Shown: piece by piece, positions 11,137 to 22,082 of the stretch
Layout: every line of letters begins with the position of its first letter
Numbering within the stretch: position 1 is the first letter of the stretch
Assembly (NCBI GenBank): GCA_947095585.1
Contig: OX352762.1
Span: 24,590,669-24,654,668 of the forward strand
Length of the DNA stretch: 64,000 bases
Direction: 5' to 3'
From: Nephrocerus scutellatus
Lineage: Eukaryota > Arthropoda > Insecta > Diptera > Pipunculidae
Program-made: the position numbers and the translations under genes
Notes under the pieces: generated by a model
Told to the model about the DNA's origin: nothing
The model's input: only the letters and a program-made list of their open reading frames with translations
Databases searched by the model: none

Positions 11137-12254
11137 CTGGTTGGTGGTGCTGGAAGAGCAAGCATTGGCCTCTGATGATGTGAATGTGGTCTGTGTTGTT
11201 GCTGTAACCCTGTGGTCAGCATTTCAACTGGGGGTGCATGCATTCTGCCTTTAGTAGTAAATTCTCTATCGAATTCTTCAGCTTCCTCCTCTTCCAAATT
11301 AATAAATTCTTGACGTTCTTCGTTCTCGCCGGAACGAAGATTTTGTTCCTTTTCTATTATGTGTCCACGTTCACCAATATGATGACCTATTGCCATTTTC
11401 TTTACCCCAGTAGATGAATCCTGAACAGTTTTGCGTGTCTCACGTATGCCTCCAGGGCCAGTTTTTGTACTACTTGTTGCCTGATAGATCTGTGGGCGAC
11501 CATCGGGTCCCGAGGACATAGAAATGACGCTGCTCGAACAAAACGAGGCTCCGCTATTTCCTCCAATATCTGTGTGGCAAGGAAATGAAAAGGAATTGTT
11601 AAATATCTTCATTATCTTTCTTATTATTCTCTTTTTTATATAATATTAATATTAATATAAAATACAATTAACACAGACTAGCAGCAATCTTATGTAATCT
11701 TGCAACAGTCTGGCACCCACCTGCGCTTAGGAGTCGATTCATATTTGGCATGGCCGGAAACCCGAAAAGACCACCCATCGGAGAAGCATGATGGCGTTCC
11801 ATCATATGATTGTTAAATCCTCCATCTCCACCAAAAGGAGTTAGCATGTTAAAGGGATCTGGCATTAAGGAACCCATGTTTATCAAGCGACTCATGTTGC
11901 GCATTTGCATATTCATTGCATTCATATGATTGCTGTAAATGTAAATATACGTCTTCTTTACATGAAAAGTAAAAATGTAAATATATTACATTTAATTTTA
12001 AAATTGAAGAAACTCATCCAAATCACCAGACCCAGAGGATAACTTTTTAATTAAAAATCGAAAATATTGATTCCCTTGAACACCCACCCACACATACCAA
12101 CAAAATCAAACACAACTACACACATGTACGTGTAATTTTCAGATTTTCCCAAAGTCTCAAAATCGAAAGTTATGAATTTTGGTAAAATTGCATTTACTTA
12201 CCCTATAAGTGCCTCATCATCAAAATCGCCCATTAACGAACCAAACAGCGACAT
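11137..12254 (-). CDS. Mlf: Myeloid leukemia factor, exons 1-3
   Basis: Exon 1 is 12202-12254 (MSLFGSLMGDFDDEALI), exon 2 is 11721-11932 and exon 3 is 11137-11569. All junctions are GT-AG and phases agree. The product (232 residues to this point) has a Met/Asn-rich N-terminal half (MNMQMRNMSRLINMGSLMPD, then ASPMGGLFGFPAMPNMNRLL). The conserved Mlf core follows in exon 3: SSGPDGRPQIYQATSSTKTG, GIRETRKTVQDSSTGVKKMA, then IGHHIGERGHIIEKEQN and an acidic EEEAEEFDREF. Mlf proteins act with Hsc70/DnaJ-type chaperones and transcription factors and move between nucleus and cytoplasm (family knowledge). The next exon may be at 2899-3198. The start was chosen because exon 1 begins with the family's short N-terminal segment and ends in a consensus donor, GTAAGT. 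Confidence 0.92.
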
Positions 12255-12787
12255 TTTAAGATTTGATTTTATTATCGCAAAAGTACACTTTTCTACAGAC
12301 TTGAAAACTTTATGAGAAAACAACACAGTTCCAGTTGAACGAAAGTTCTACAAATTTCCACCTCCGATTCCTCGAAATTATATTAAGTGCTGCGTGAAAG
12401 AAAGAAAAAACTGAACAATGGACTGAATCGAGTTTCATTCCAACTGTACCACATTTTTCGAGTATCGAACTTACTTGAGTTCGAAATACAAAATGGTTGT
12501 GAAAAGAGCTGCCAAGTCTTTTTAAAGGTTGGTATTTATTTCGAATTACATCCTGTAAAATTTTTGACAACTCAATCTCTAATTCTAAGCAAATCAAATA
12601 TTAAAATCGATTTTACATTTCGATCATTTTACCGTTTTCATAGAAGTTTCGATCATTGGAATGACTTTCATTCTCGACTCGATTGTAGCGACGCAAATCG
12701 AGAAACAAAGCAAACAACATTTTTTGTATTAGGACGCAAATCGAAACAACGCAAAACAAGTCGACGCAAATCGGGACCATAGCGTAT
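12255..12787. other. Upstream region of Mlf, no gene recognised
   Basis: This should hold the Mlf 5' leader and promoter (minus strand). I see no clear TATA box. GACGCAAATCG is present three times between 12690 and 12775. Open frames here overlap on both strands without recognisable content. Confidence 0.4.
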
Positions 12788-13062
12788 ATAATAATAATAT
12801 TGTGGTCCAAGGCCTAGCTTCTCGCGACCATTTGTGTTGTTCATGTATATTTTTGGACACAAATGGAGGGGACCTACAATTTAAAGCCGGATCCGAACGG
12901 CGAATTGAGAAGCTTTCCGTGACAAGTTATTACTCTCGGAACGTTTCTCACCCATTCGCGAGAGGTGGGACACCGTGAAAAATACTTTTGGTGTTACTGG
13001 GATTCGAACCACGAACCCCTGCTCAGTAGCCATGCGCTTTTCCACTGAGTCACGGCGACCTC
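12788..13062 (-). mobile_element. tRNA-derived SINE, copy 3
   Basis: Full-length or nearly so. The head at 13062 down to about 12995 has TGACTCAGTGG (A box, one base off consensus) and GGTTCGAATCCC (B box). The body matches the other copies closely and the tail is TATTATTATAT at 12788-12800. The GACAGACCGTT part near the tail is deleted. No convincing target duplication is seen. Confidence 0.8.
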
Positions 13063-14727
13063 TCACTCAAGCCACCATACCAATAATAAAAAGACTACAT
13101 TTGTTAGCCTTAGTAAAATAAGAGTACATTTGTCAAAATATACAGTTCAGCGAGAGGCAATCACCGAACGACAATTGGGTTTCACATGGATATTTAGGGT
13201 AATCGAACAATTTCACTGTAAAAAAATCAATATTTGTGGAAAATTCATTGATTTTTTTGGGGGTCAGTGGTCAGACACCATACAAATTTTTTCTTAAAAT
13301 CATGTTTTGATGATTCTTCAGAATTTTTATACAGTAGAGTCCTGAAATTTTACACAATTGTTTCTTGTTTTGATGGTTCTTCCAGAATTATTAGACAGTA
13401 GCGTCCTGAAATATTGCACAAATGTTTGAATATGATGCATATTTTGAAAGTGTTGGAGACTGGGGTGAGAGCCCAATAAATTTTTTTCCAAATCTTATGT
13501 TTTCATTAACTGTCCAGATTTTGTATATAAGAGCCTTCTTTAATCTTACATACGTACACGAACCCGTTATATTTTCGATAGCGTTCATGAATACATATAT
13601 GGATTGCTTTCTATACCATTTTATATTACTCAAAAGTGCATGCCCAATTGAATACTTACGTAAAGTGTACGTGTATGTGTATGTATGTGATGGGGCTAAC
13701 TCTACTTTAATGACCTTTGTACGACTTAACTAAGCAAAGTTAGGGTGGTTTCTTTGAAATAAACAGAGATACCTAATACAGATAAGGTATACTATTTAAA
13801 AATCATTGTAAGTTTTGCCGCACCATACCCTTTTCCAACCATCAACTTATTTCAAACTAATTGACTTATTTGACTATATCTTGAATAAGTGAATTAAGTC
13901 ATCCCAATTAATTTCACCAACTTATTTTGACAGCAACATTGAAATTGGCGAAATACATATGTATGTAAGTTTCAAGACAAACTTTATATAATACCAAATA
14001 AGTTTTTTGTAGAAGAGATAGAAAATATGTCGCTTCGCCAGCAGACTTATGTCTTTTTTAATTTACTGGGTATAGTTAAAATTTCAATCTCGTGGTTTCA
14101 GTATGACGTTCCATTTGCAAACTGCACCCGAGGTATTGTTTAATTTTTGAGTTACATTTGCAAAGTTTTGTAACCAACACTAAAACTTAGCTACTCGTTG
14201 GTAATCGACGGGTAAGGTTTCGCCTACTCAGCTCGGTTTTTCTTCTGTTAATTTCTTTTTGCTAACATATCCAAACAAAAACAAGATCGTAATAAAAAAT
14301 AAAAAATGTAACCTGTGGCAGTAATTTGTATTTGGGGTGACTACCGAATAAGTCCTTTATTTAAAATTGCTAAATTGCTGCGCTATGTTGGTCCTTCTTT
14401 ACGTGTTGCAGGACTTTGATATTTTCATATTTCTGTTGTTGTTTTTTTTTCGAATTTTTTATGCCCGTTTATTTAGTGTGAGTATAATTTTCTCAGCAAT
14501 TTTTTTATTTAATATGGGAACAAAAAATCTAAGACTTGTAATTTATGGTCATCATTAATATAAAAACTATCAGTTAATTTTCAATATTACTTTATGTAAT
14601 TTCGGCATTTAAGTACTATTATAACCATATTTTGAAAAATATTCGCTGATAATTTTGATAAGAATAGATAAGAAGACTAAAGTCACAATCTCTTCTACGT
14701 TTATATGAACTAGTTAACCCAGGGCTT
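13063..14727. other. Gene-poor AT-rich intergenic region
   Basis: No coding region is supported. At 13290-13410 a roughly 90 bp phrase (ATTCTTCAGAATTTTTATACAG, given here in part: CAGTAGAGTCCTGAAAT) occurs twice. The stretch 14070-14240 resembles 40910-41060, including GCAAAGTTTTGTAACC and TACTCAGC, so it belongs to an unnamed dispersed repeat. Confidence 0.45.
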
Positions 14728-14958
14728 ACTAATGTCGAGTTTTTTTGTTGTTTTAGCAATCTGCGGTCGAGCGTAGATTTTTTCTCGAAAAAACGAACAC
14801 GAAAGCCGAGAATCTTTTGTTTACATTGTTTAGTTGCATATGTTGTTGTTGCAGTTAATGAAAAGAGGGGTAAATCTCCCAAAATATCAAGATCCGTTTG
14901 AGGGGAAATCCAATCTACCGTAGATTAGATTTAAAAAAAAAAAAAACTCGACATTAGT
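14728..14958. mobile_element. Short inverted-repeat element (possible MITE, 231 bp)
   Basis: The left end reads ACTAATGTCGAGTTTTTTT (14728-14746). The right end is its exact reverse complement and finishes at 14958. The interior has no open frame of note. The target duplication is unclear, with only a TT on each side. Confidence 0.5.
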
Positions 14959-15810
14959 TTTAGTTTTAGCTCGTTTAATCCAAATAAACTAATCGAAACT
15001 AGAGTGGTTGAGTAAGGTTTGTCTGACATTTTATTTGTAAGAAACTAAAAGGAATCTGTGAAATTAACTCTACTCTGTTCATGGAAATACAAATATAGTT
15101 AGCGCCACCATATTCTTAGTTCGACGAAACAAAAAATAGTATTAAACTCTGTTTTGGAAACGTGGTAATACGTCTCCTGAATAAAAGTCTGGAATGACCC
15201 ATTTAGCGACAAAATATTCTATATTTTACAATACATTTTGTAAATTGATGTGTGTAAAATTAGCCCAAAACCGACCGAGAATCTAAATTTTGTATTTGAC
15301 CTACTTATTGTTAAAGAAACAGACTCTCTGTGCTTATTGCTCTTCCATTTGCACAGCGTTTAAAACGAAACCTACGAGAAATCCGTCACTTTGAAAGATT
15401 ACTCATGGCTATGTTTTCGGGTACTTTTGTACAATTGGAAAGAGACTTAAATATATAAATCAATAACCATTTCGACACGTCAAATTTGTCGACATTTCGA
15501 ATAAACGTGTTTATTGAGTCATACGACTAGGCGTAATTTCGATTGAATTGTTTGTTTCAGTCGAACACCTATTTGGAGTTCGACTGGGAAATAAATGTAA
15601 TTATAATGAATATTTTTGTATAAAATCAAACGCCTAATTAATTTATACGTAATAATTTTTAATTTTTTATTTTATTTATTTATATTTTACATTATTACTA
15701 AAGCAGTGCCGAACTTTTGTCGTTTTTTTAGTCACAACGTATTTGTAATTTTGTCAAAACAATTTTCGTTGTTTAGATAAAATATTAAAATTAATTAATT
15801 AGTTTCATAT
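14959..15810. other. No gene recognised
   Basis: AT-rich intergenic sequence. The phrase at about 15365-15450 (CACTTTGAAAGAT, then CAATTGGAAAGAGA) recurs at 25.69-25.77 kb and loosely at 41.15-41.21 kb, so it belongs to another dispersed repeat. Confidence 0.4.
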
Positions 15811-16212
15811 AAAAAAAAACAACCCATAAAAACTAAAATTGTTCATGTAAATTCTTCAAATAATTCCACTATAAATGCTGAAAAATAAAAACACATGCGA
15901 AGCACTGCATCCCAACAACAAAAAAACAACCCCAATCGTAAAGCAAAGCAGCGCTGCTCACAGCGCACCAGCGCACACAGAAAACGGTCATTATAGTATG
16001 ACATGATCTGATGCTGCTATATGAACAAAAATTGTATGGGAGCCCTCAGACCCCGCAGCCCGTTCCCTGTCAAATAGAAAGTTTTGTCATGGGAAATACA
16101 CATGTGTGCAAAGTTTGAATAAAATCGGGCTTTAGGAAGTGGATTAAAAATTGGTCACAAGATCTGACCAGCCAGCCAGCCATTCATGGGCATGTCAATA
16201 TAGAGTATTAAA
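15811..16212 (-). repeat. Modular repeat family M copy
   Basis: Starts with the family terminus AAAAACAACCCATAAAAA and holds the modules ATGTGTGCAAAGTTTGAA and AATCGGGCTTTAGGAAGTGG. It ends in GTCAATATAGAG near 16208. Non-coding. Confidence 0.65.
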
Positions 16213-16678
16213 AATGTGCGTGTTAGCTCCCAAGCGCGCGGAGTTTACTCCTAAAGAATCTATTTTCTTATATAACATGCGCCACGCGTCACACGCGTCT
16301 CAAATTACATAATCTGTACAATTCTGTGTGAGATATAACTGCTCACAAAATTTCAGCTTTCTAGGTCGTGTGAAAGGTCAAAAACTAATGACTTCCCTTT
16401 TTGTTAAAGAATTAAGTTAACGCTCGGTTTTTTAACACTCGATTTCAATCCCTTTCAATCAATTGGAGTAAACTCCAAATATATAAATATTTTTAAATAT
16501 TCAAAAACCTCAAGATTATAAAAAATGTGTAATTTTCCAAACCAAGCGCTAATTTTATTTTGTCGGTTCCTAACAAAAAAATAAACAAATATAAACAACA
16601 ACGATTATATAAATTCGAAATGGCGCTATCGGGCAATTATGTTAATTCGAAAATTTTTTTGTCGTACATGCTTACATA
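16213..16678. other. Intergenic; contains a CGCG-rich repeat related to 37.1-37.5 kb
   Basis: At 16265-16310 the sequence ATGCGCCACGCGTCACACGCG is the reverse-strand version of phrases repeated at 37130-37500. The following GCTTTCTAGGTCGTGTGAAA corresponds to the CACGACCTAGAGAGCTGAAA phrase of that region. No gene is seen. Confidence 0.5.
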
Positions 16679-16763
16679 AGGCGTATTTTCTTTGCCGAGC
16701 AAAGAAGGAATAAGATAGTGCAATTATTCTAAATCCTTATTCCTCGTCGAATAAAATACAGCT
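16679..16763. mobile_element. Small MITE family P, copy 1 (about 85 bp)
   Basis: It begins AGGCGTATTTTCTTTGCCGA and ends CGAATAAAATACAGCT, imperfect inverted repeats. The inner GGAATAAGATAGTGCAATT is shared with the copy at 24294-24424. It is shorter than that copy by an internal deletion. Confidence 0.55.
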
Positions 16764-17929
16764 ATAATTGCGATGTGTCGAAATACCGACTATGAGGATT
16801 TCGTCTTGTCGTAAGTCGGAAGTCGAAATACGACAGTTCCATAATCGGCTCTATAATATTTTTCGATTACGAATTCATAACGTTATCGATAACATTGCGA
16901 GCTACAAGTTGCCCGACTATCTTCTCTATGAAATCAACCAAAAATTTCCCCAAACAAAGAGAGGGATTGTACTGCTGTTGTTTGCTGCCGCTGAATTAGG
17001 ATTCGTACTGTTTTTTTACTTTTCTTTTTAAAAAAAGACGTTTTAATTTATAAATTTTAAGTTTATTTTATAAAATACATTCGAAATTCCATCTGAGCAG
17101 TAAATTGCTTAAGTTGGCGTGAAATTCTGGATAACAGCTTAAGTTTTATGCGTCTCATGACAATTGGATCGTGCTGCTAGTCTTTTGTTGTGTATTTACT
17201 ACATGAAACCGCATTTTCGCTGTGATTAGTAAAACTAACCGAAGCGTCAATCGACTATTTTTCGTGCAATTCATTTTGTTTTATATTAAATGGTAAGTTG
17301 AGTTGATTGAAAACGTTTGAAATAATATTTACTATTTATGTTTTTTACATCCGGAAGGCGTTATGCGAACTCCTAGCTGATTAGACTGCACACTCGACGC
17401 TACACTCCGGAGCTGTGAATTGCATGTGGAAATGGATGCTGGATGCTAACACGCGCGTCATTATAAAAAAGTGTAACGCGAGATTTTTTCCTGGAATTAA
17501 AGTATGTTGTGCATTGTGCTGACGACGACTGCCGTTGATGTAACAGACCACCCAGTTGATTATTGCTCAAATGTTGATGCGGATACATGCACTTAAAACT
17601 TCTTAAATACGGTGGAGTTAGATAACCGTCAGTCTTTGAGTCTTAAGGACGAACAATTTTGTTGTTTTGCCGGTATAACAGCCAGCATCAAAATAAACAG
17701 ATTAATTTTAAATGCTGATGTTTAGCGCAGAAATTAAAACGAAACTAATAATTCGTTTTTGTAAGTAATGTTTAAGGGTAGAAAATCGTTGGTTTTCCGC
17801 TTTCCATGAACTGATTTACAAAAAAGGTGTGCAGAACAAAACTTGCAATTGGTCAAGTCGGATGAGAATAAAAAACATATTTTTTTGTTAATTTCAGTCT
17901 ATTGTAAGTCTTAACATACACAAATCCAC
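16764..17929. other. Upstream region of the G-alpha gene
   Basis: No protein gene is recognised. A likely 5'-UTR intron acceptor (TTAATTTCAG at 17888-17897) precedes the start codon by 32 bases, so the first non-coding exon and promoter probably lie upstream. A Met-starting frame at 16768-17031 has no recognisable content and is not annotated. Confidence 0.4.
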
Positions 17930-19258
17930 ATGGGCGCATGCTTTACACTAGAACGAGACGAGATTGAGGCGCGAAAGCGAAGCAATGAAATTGACAAACA
18001 GTTGGAGTCCTTGGCCAAGGAGCGTCCAAGGGTATTTAAAATTCTCTTACTGGGCGCAGGCGAGAGTGGTAAGTGGTTTTTTTTAAATACGAGTATCATA
18101 TTTATCTTACAAATTTTCACACAGGTAAAAGTACACTCGTCAAGCAAATGAAAATTATTCACTCAGATGGTTTCACTCAAAGTGAGTTGTCGGCATTTAG
18201 ACCTACTGTGCTGGATAACTTGCTGTCATCATTGAAATACGTTCTAACTGGGATGGGACTACTGCGAATAAATTTAGAGCATTCATCAAATCGTATCTAC
18301 GCAGAGATTGTTCTCTCCAGTCCAAGCTGTTTTGACATGGAATTTCGAATTATTGACAAAGTTAGGACGGCTTTAAAAATGCTCTGGAAGGATCGAGGTG
18401 TACGTTTGGCCGTTGCCAGAGGCTATGATTATGAATTAAACGATTCGGCTTTGTAGTATGTAATCTGAAATTAGAATTTAACTTATAAAGACATTAATTA
18501 AAATTTGTATGGTTAAGTCTTTTTGAAAACATGGATCGCATTACCGAAGACAAGTATGTTCCTTCACCGACAGACGTTTTAAGAGCCAGAGTACGCACAA
18601 ACGGCATTATTGAGACAAATTTCCGTGTCAATGATGCGGTCGTTAGGTAAGTACTTAGGAGTAATAGTTTATGCATTTCTGTAAATCAATTATTTAATGC
18701 ACTTTCTGCTGCAGCATGTACGATGTGGGCGGTCAACGATCTCAACGACGAAAATGGGTCTATTGCTTCGAGGATGTCCGTGCAGTCCTTTTCGTCGTTG
18801 CCCTTAGTGGATACGACATGACACTTCTAGAGGATAACACAGTGAATCGCCTTGAAGAAAGTCTGAATCTTTTTGAACAGATTATTAATAATCGCTGGTT
18901 TAAGGAAGCTTCATTCGTATTGTTTCTCAATAAACTGGATTTATTCCGTGAAAAGATAATGTGCACAAAGCGTCATCTGCGGTTCTTCTTTCGAGATTAT
19001 GAGGGTAGAATTTGGCCTTTGTCGTTGTTACGCAGTTTTCACAACTTTTTCTTTTGTATTATTTCAGGTCCCGATCGCAGCATCGATCAAGCTGCTCTCT
19101 TTATTCAGAACAAATTTCTACAACGCAATCACAATGCTCGGCGTGTAATTTGTCCACATTTCACAACGGCAACTGATACGGCTAATGTCCAAACAGTTTT
19201 TCAGGTCGTCATGGAAACTGTGATTAAGGAGAACCTTGGGAATGTAACGCTGCTTTAA
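17930..19258 (+). CDS. Heterotrimeric G-protein alpha subunit, divergent (G-alpha-f-like)
   Basis: Five exons are joined by GT-AG junctions with consistent phase: 17930-18068, 18125-18455, 18518-18646, 18715-19004 and 19068-19258. They encode 359 residues. MGACF at the N-terminus offers Gly2 and Cys4 for myristoylation and palmitoylation. P-loop GAGESGKST is at 42-50, switch I Arg181 and Thr184 in ARVRTNG, and switch [14 protein letters not shown] has catalytic Gln207. NKLD is at 272-275 and TTATDT at 329-334. It binds and hydrolyses GTP and relays signals from membrane receptors (family knowledge). The C-terminus GNVTLL lacks the pertussis-toxin Cys and fits none of the usual Gi, Go, Gq, Gs or G12 endings. 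NKLD for NKKD/NKQD and TTATDT for TCATDT are unusual. It is most likely the fly-specific G-alpha-f type (Galpha73B). The family is certain; the subtype is an inference. Confidence 0.9.
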
Positions 19259-19837
19259 GTTGGTTGAAACATCGATGAACGGCTAGTTTTTATAATATAT
19301 TAAAACAAATCGCACAAGTTTTGATCTTCATCGTGCCAAAATTCGTATTTTCACAAAGGACCCTAGGACGTCTTCCAATAACTAGCCTTACAGCTTTTTT
19401 TTTTATTGCAGATAACTTAGTACTAGTAGTTTATTTTAATTTTTTACGTTCTATCCCCGTAATTTTTATTATTGAACAGGTTTTAAGCATAGAACAAAGT
19501 AATATAAAAATATTTTTTAGATCTCATTACTTATTTTGTTATACAACAAAATTTTTCATTTCTATTTAATGCTGATTGTTTTTATAAAAAACAAAAACTT
19601 CACAAATTTGTATTGCCTTATATTTTTTAGGGGTTTTTTACCATTAATATAAGTTTGACAAATGATTTTTATTTTTGTTTTAATGTTTAAGGCTTAAAAC
19701 CTTTTTAAACTCCTATGTTCAAGGTAAAATCATGTGAACCAATTAAAGAATATTTTTTGTAGTAGTTTCAAAAAGTAAGACTAATATTCATACTGAGGCT
19801 TAATAAGCGGTTTTCAACCAAATCTTTTAATTATCTA
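19259..19837. other. 3' region of the G-alpha gene
   Basis: AT-rich 3' untranslated and intergenic sequence. No other feature is recognised. The end carries TCTATATATTAACTTCG, the 5' start of a family M repeat. Confidence 0.4.
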
Positions 19838-20150
19838 TATATTAACTTCGCGCCGTGTGGCTCAGTGGATAAGAACTTGGCTTCTGAGCAGGAGGTTCGG
19901 GGTTCAAATTCCCAGTTACAACAAAAGTATTTTTCACGGTGCCCCCCCCTGTTGCAAAAGTCTGACAAACGTTCGAGAGTGATAAACTTGTCACGGAAAG
20001 CTTTTCAATTCGCCGTTCGGATCCTGCATTAAATTGTATGTCCCCTCCATTTGTGTGCAAAGATTTACATGCTCAACACAAATGGTTGCGAGAAGCTAGA
20101 CCTTGGACCGTAATGGTCGTGACTCTAATATTATCATTATATTAACTTCG
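19838..20150. repeat. 13 bp target-site duplication flanking SINE copy 4
   Basis: TATATTAACTTCG is present at 19838-19850 and again at 20138-20150, directly bordering the SINE. The duplicated sequence is the 5' terminus of a family M repeat, so the SINE landed in that repeat. Confidence 0.85.
19851..20137 (+). mobile_element. tRNA-derived SINE, copy 4
   Basis: The head has a perfect A box, TGGCTCAGTGG (19858-19868), and a B-box-like GGTTCAAATTCC (about 19900-19911), spaced as in a tRNA. The body includes TCACGGAAAGCTTTTCAATT and CCATTTGTGTGCAAA. It ends with AATATTATCAT after GACCGTAATGGTCGTGACTC. The perfect 13 bp target duplication is the best evidence that the family moves by target-primed reverse transcription. 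Confidence 0.88.
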
Positions 20151-20545
20151 CATCGGCATGATTCTGTCTGTCTCTCGTTCGATGCTGCAATCTTGCGATC
20201 AATTTTTAAACCGCTTCCCAAAGCCCGATTCTATTGAAACTGTGCACACATGTGTATTTCTGGTGACAGCACTTTCTATTAAGATTTGGTATTGATAGGA
20301 GACGGGGTCGTGGGGCATACAACATACAATTTTTTCTTAATATCATACCATATAGCGACATCAGATCACGCCATACTATAATGACTGTGTGCGCTGTGTG
20401 CAGCGCTGCTTTACGATTTGAGGCTGTTTTTATTTTTAACCACAGAGCACGCAGTTCTTCCCATGTGTTTTAATTTTTCAGCATTTATAGTGGAATTCAG
20501 TAAACTTTTTCTTATTAGAGAAATATTTTAATTTTTATAAGTTGT
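20151..20545 (+). repeat. Modular repeat family M, copy split by a SINE
   Basis: Continues the element whose first bases lie left of the SINE (about 19834-19850). Holds the ACACATGTGTATTTCTGGTGA and GATAGGAGACGGGGTCG modules and ends near TTTTTATAAGTTGTTTTA, a diverged version of the family terminus. Confidence 0.6.
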
Positions 20546-20565
20546 TTTACTTTCTTTTACATAGT

Positions 20566-20871
20566 AAAAGGAAATATAGTAATAATAATATTCGGCGCGA
20601 CAGACCGTTGCGGTTCAAGGCCTAGCTTCTCGCGACCATGTTGGCATACATATATGTATATATATATTTTTGGACCCAAATGGAAGGGACCTATCGGCTC
20701 CGAACGGCAAATTGATCTTTCCTTGACAAGTTATTACTCTCGGAACGTTTGTCACCAATTCGCGAGAGGTGGGACACCGTGGTGTTGCTGGGATTCGACG
20801 AACCTCCTGCTCAGTAGCCATGCTCTTTTTTCACTGAGCCACTGCGCCCACATAAAAGGAAGTATAGTAAT
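20566..20871. repeat. 18 bp target-site duplication flanking SINE copy 5
   Basis: AAAAGGAAATATAGTAAT at 20566-20583 matches 20854-20871 with one mismatch (A/G) and brackets the SINE exactly. Confidence 0.8.
20584..20853 (-). mobile_element. tRNA-derived SINE, copy 5
   Basis: The minus-strand head has TGGCTCAGTG (A box, about 20833-20842). The B-box region is damaged by a deletion (TTCGTCGAATCCC). The tail is (ATT)n at 20584-20592. The element has lost short pieces of the body and is flanked by an 18 bp duplication. Confidence 0.82.
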
Positions 20872-21162
20872 CATTAAAATTTTCGAACTCGGGATTTTTG
20901 CAGATGTACCCATTACCGTATCTCCTGAGTCAGAAAAAGCAGAAATAAAAAAATCTGTCTGTGTGTATGTCTGTCTGTGTCCACTCTACAATCCAGACGG
21001 CTGAACTTATCGGATATCGGAATGAAAATTCATATTTAAGCTTTTTACATAAATTATGAGGGGTCAGATAATTTTGACGCAGTCTGACAGCCGGAAGTGA
21101 CAGCTTACTTAGGCAGTTTTTCGAGTTTTTGCAAATAACTCAAAAAAAAACAAAAAAATCAA
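20872..21162. other. No feature recognised
   Basis: Short spacer with TGTCTGTGTGTATGTCTGTC-type simple sequence near 20955. No gene is seen. Confidence 0.4.
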
Positions 21163-21998
21163 GAACAAAAAAACAACCCATAAAAATTAAAAATTTTCAT
21201 CTAAATTCTCTAATCGCAGAAATTGATATGGGAGCCCCTCGATCCTCGGCCATTTTTTTTTATTGTAGGAGAAAATCATCGAAACAGACATTTGACATCA
21301 GATGTTAAAATTGAAAATGCTCAGATCATTTTATTCTGAGCAGTTAGAGCACGCTCATACTCTGAGCAAATAAGAAACACGAACATTTATCTTGAGAACT
21401 CTTTGACTGCTCTGAACTAATTTATGAAAACGTGAAATGACAGAATATTGCGAAAACTTGTTGTTCTATCTTTAAGTTGATATCGACAACAAAAAACGAC
21501 ATCAATAAAAATAAAATTCAGTAAATAAAAATGTAAGTTGAATTAAGCTTTAACATTTATGTCTCGTTTCATTTGTGCGTGAACTAAGATTTCTCTCTCT
21601 CTCACCAAAACCATGCAGCGCAGCCGACTGCGCAGCACACACCGCACACAGTCCATTAAGGGCGACGAATATCTGATGCTAGTATAGATATTTAAAAAAT
21701 GTATAAGTCCTTGCGGCCGAACCCGGGACCCGATCACTACCAAATTTCGAATTCGAAAAAGTATTGTTTATTGGCTATACACATGTGTGTAAAATTTGAA
21801 GAAAATCGGGTAAATTTTTCAATTTACCGACCCCGCAGCCCGAGGGGCCTCAAAATAGAAAGTGTTGTCTCCGGAAATACACATGTGTGCAAAATTTCAA
21901 TATAATCGGGCCATGGGAAGTGGGTTAAAAATTGATCGCAAGATTCCACGACAGACGACCGACGACCGATTCACGGGCAAGTGAAGTTAATATAGAGA
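21163..21998 (-). repeat. Modular repeat family M, long copy
   Basis: Begins AAAAACAACCCATAAAAATT at 21170 and ends GTGAAGTTAATATAGAGAAT at 21981-22000. It contains two ACACATGTGTG modules (21780 and 21880) and the AGTGGGTTAAAAATTGATCG phrase next to its end, plus about 400 bp of extra internal sequence. Confidence 0.7.
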
Positions 21999-22082
21999 AT
22001 TTATAAATAAAGAAAAAATGTAATATACATTTACTAAAGATTCCGGTGAAGAAAATGTTTTCAGAAATATTTCCATATACGA

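Noticed and set aside
12310..12862. Several 60-130 codon frames on both strands upstream of Mlf
   Set aside because: They overlap one another and a SINE, and have no domain, so they are chance frames.
16768..17031. 87-codon frame upstream of the G-alpha gene
   Set aside because: No recognisable domain, no splice or promoter context, and it overlaps the end of a MITE. I do not consider it a gene.
19851..19925. Apparent tRNA gene (A and B boxes in tRNA spacing)
   Set aside because: It is the head of a dispersed 280 bp element with target duplications, and no full acceptor stem or cloverleaf is evident, so it is a SINE head and not a tRNA gene.
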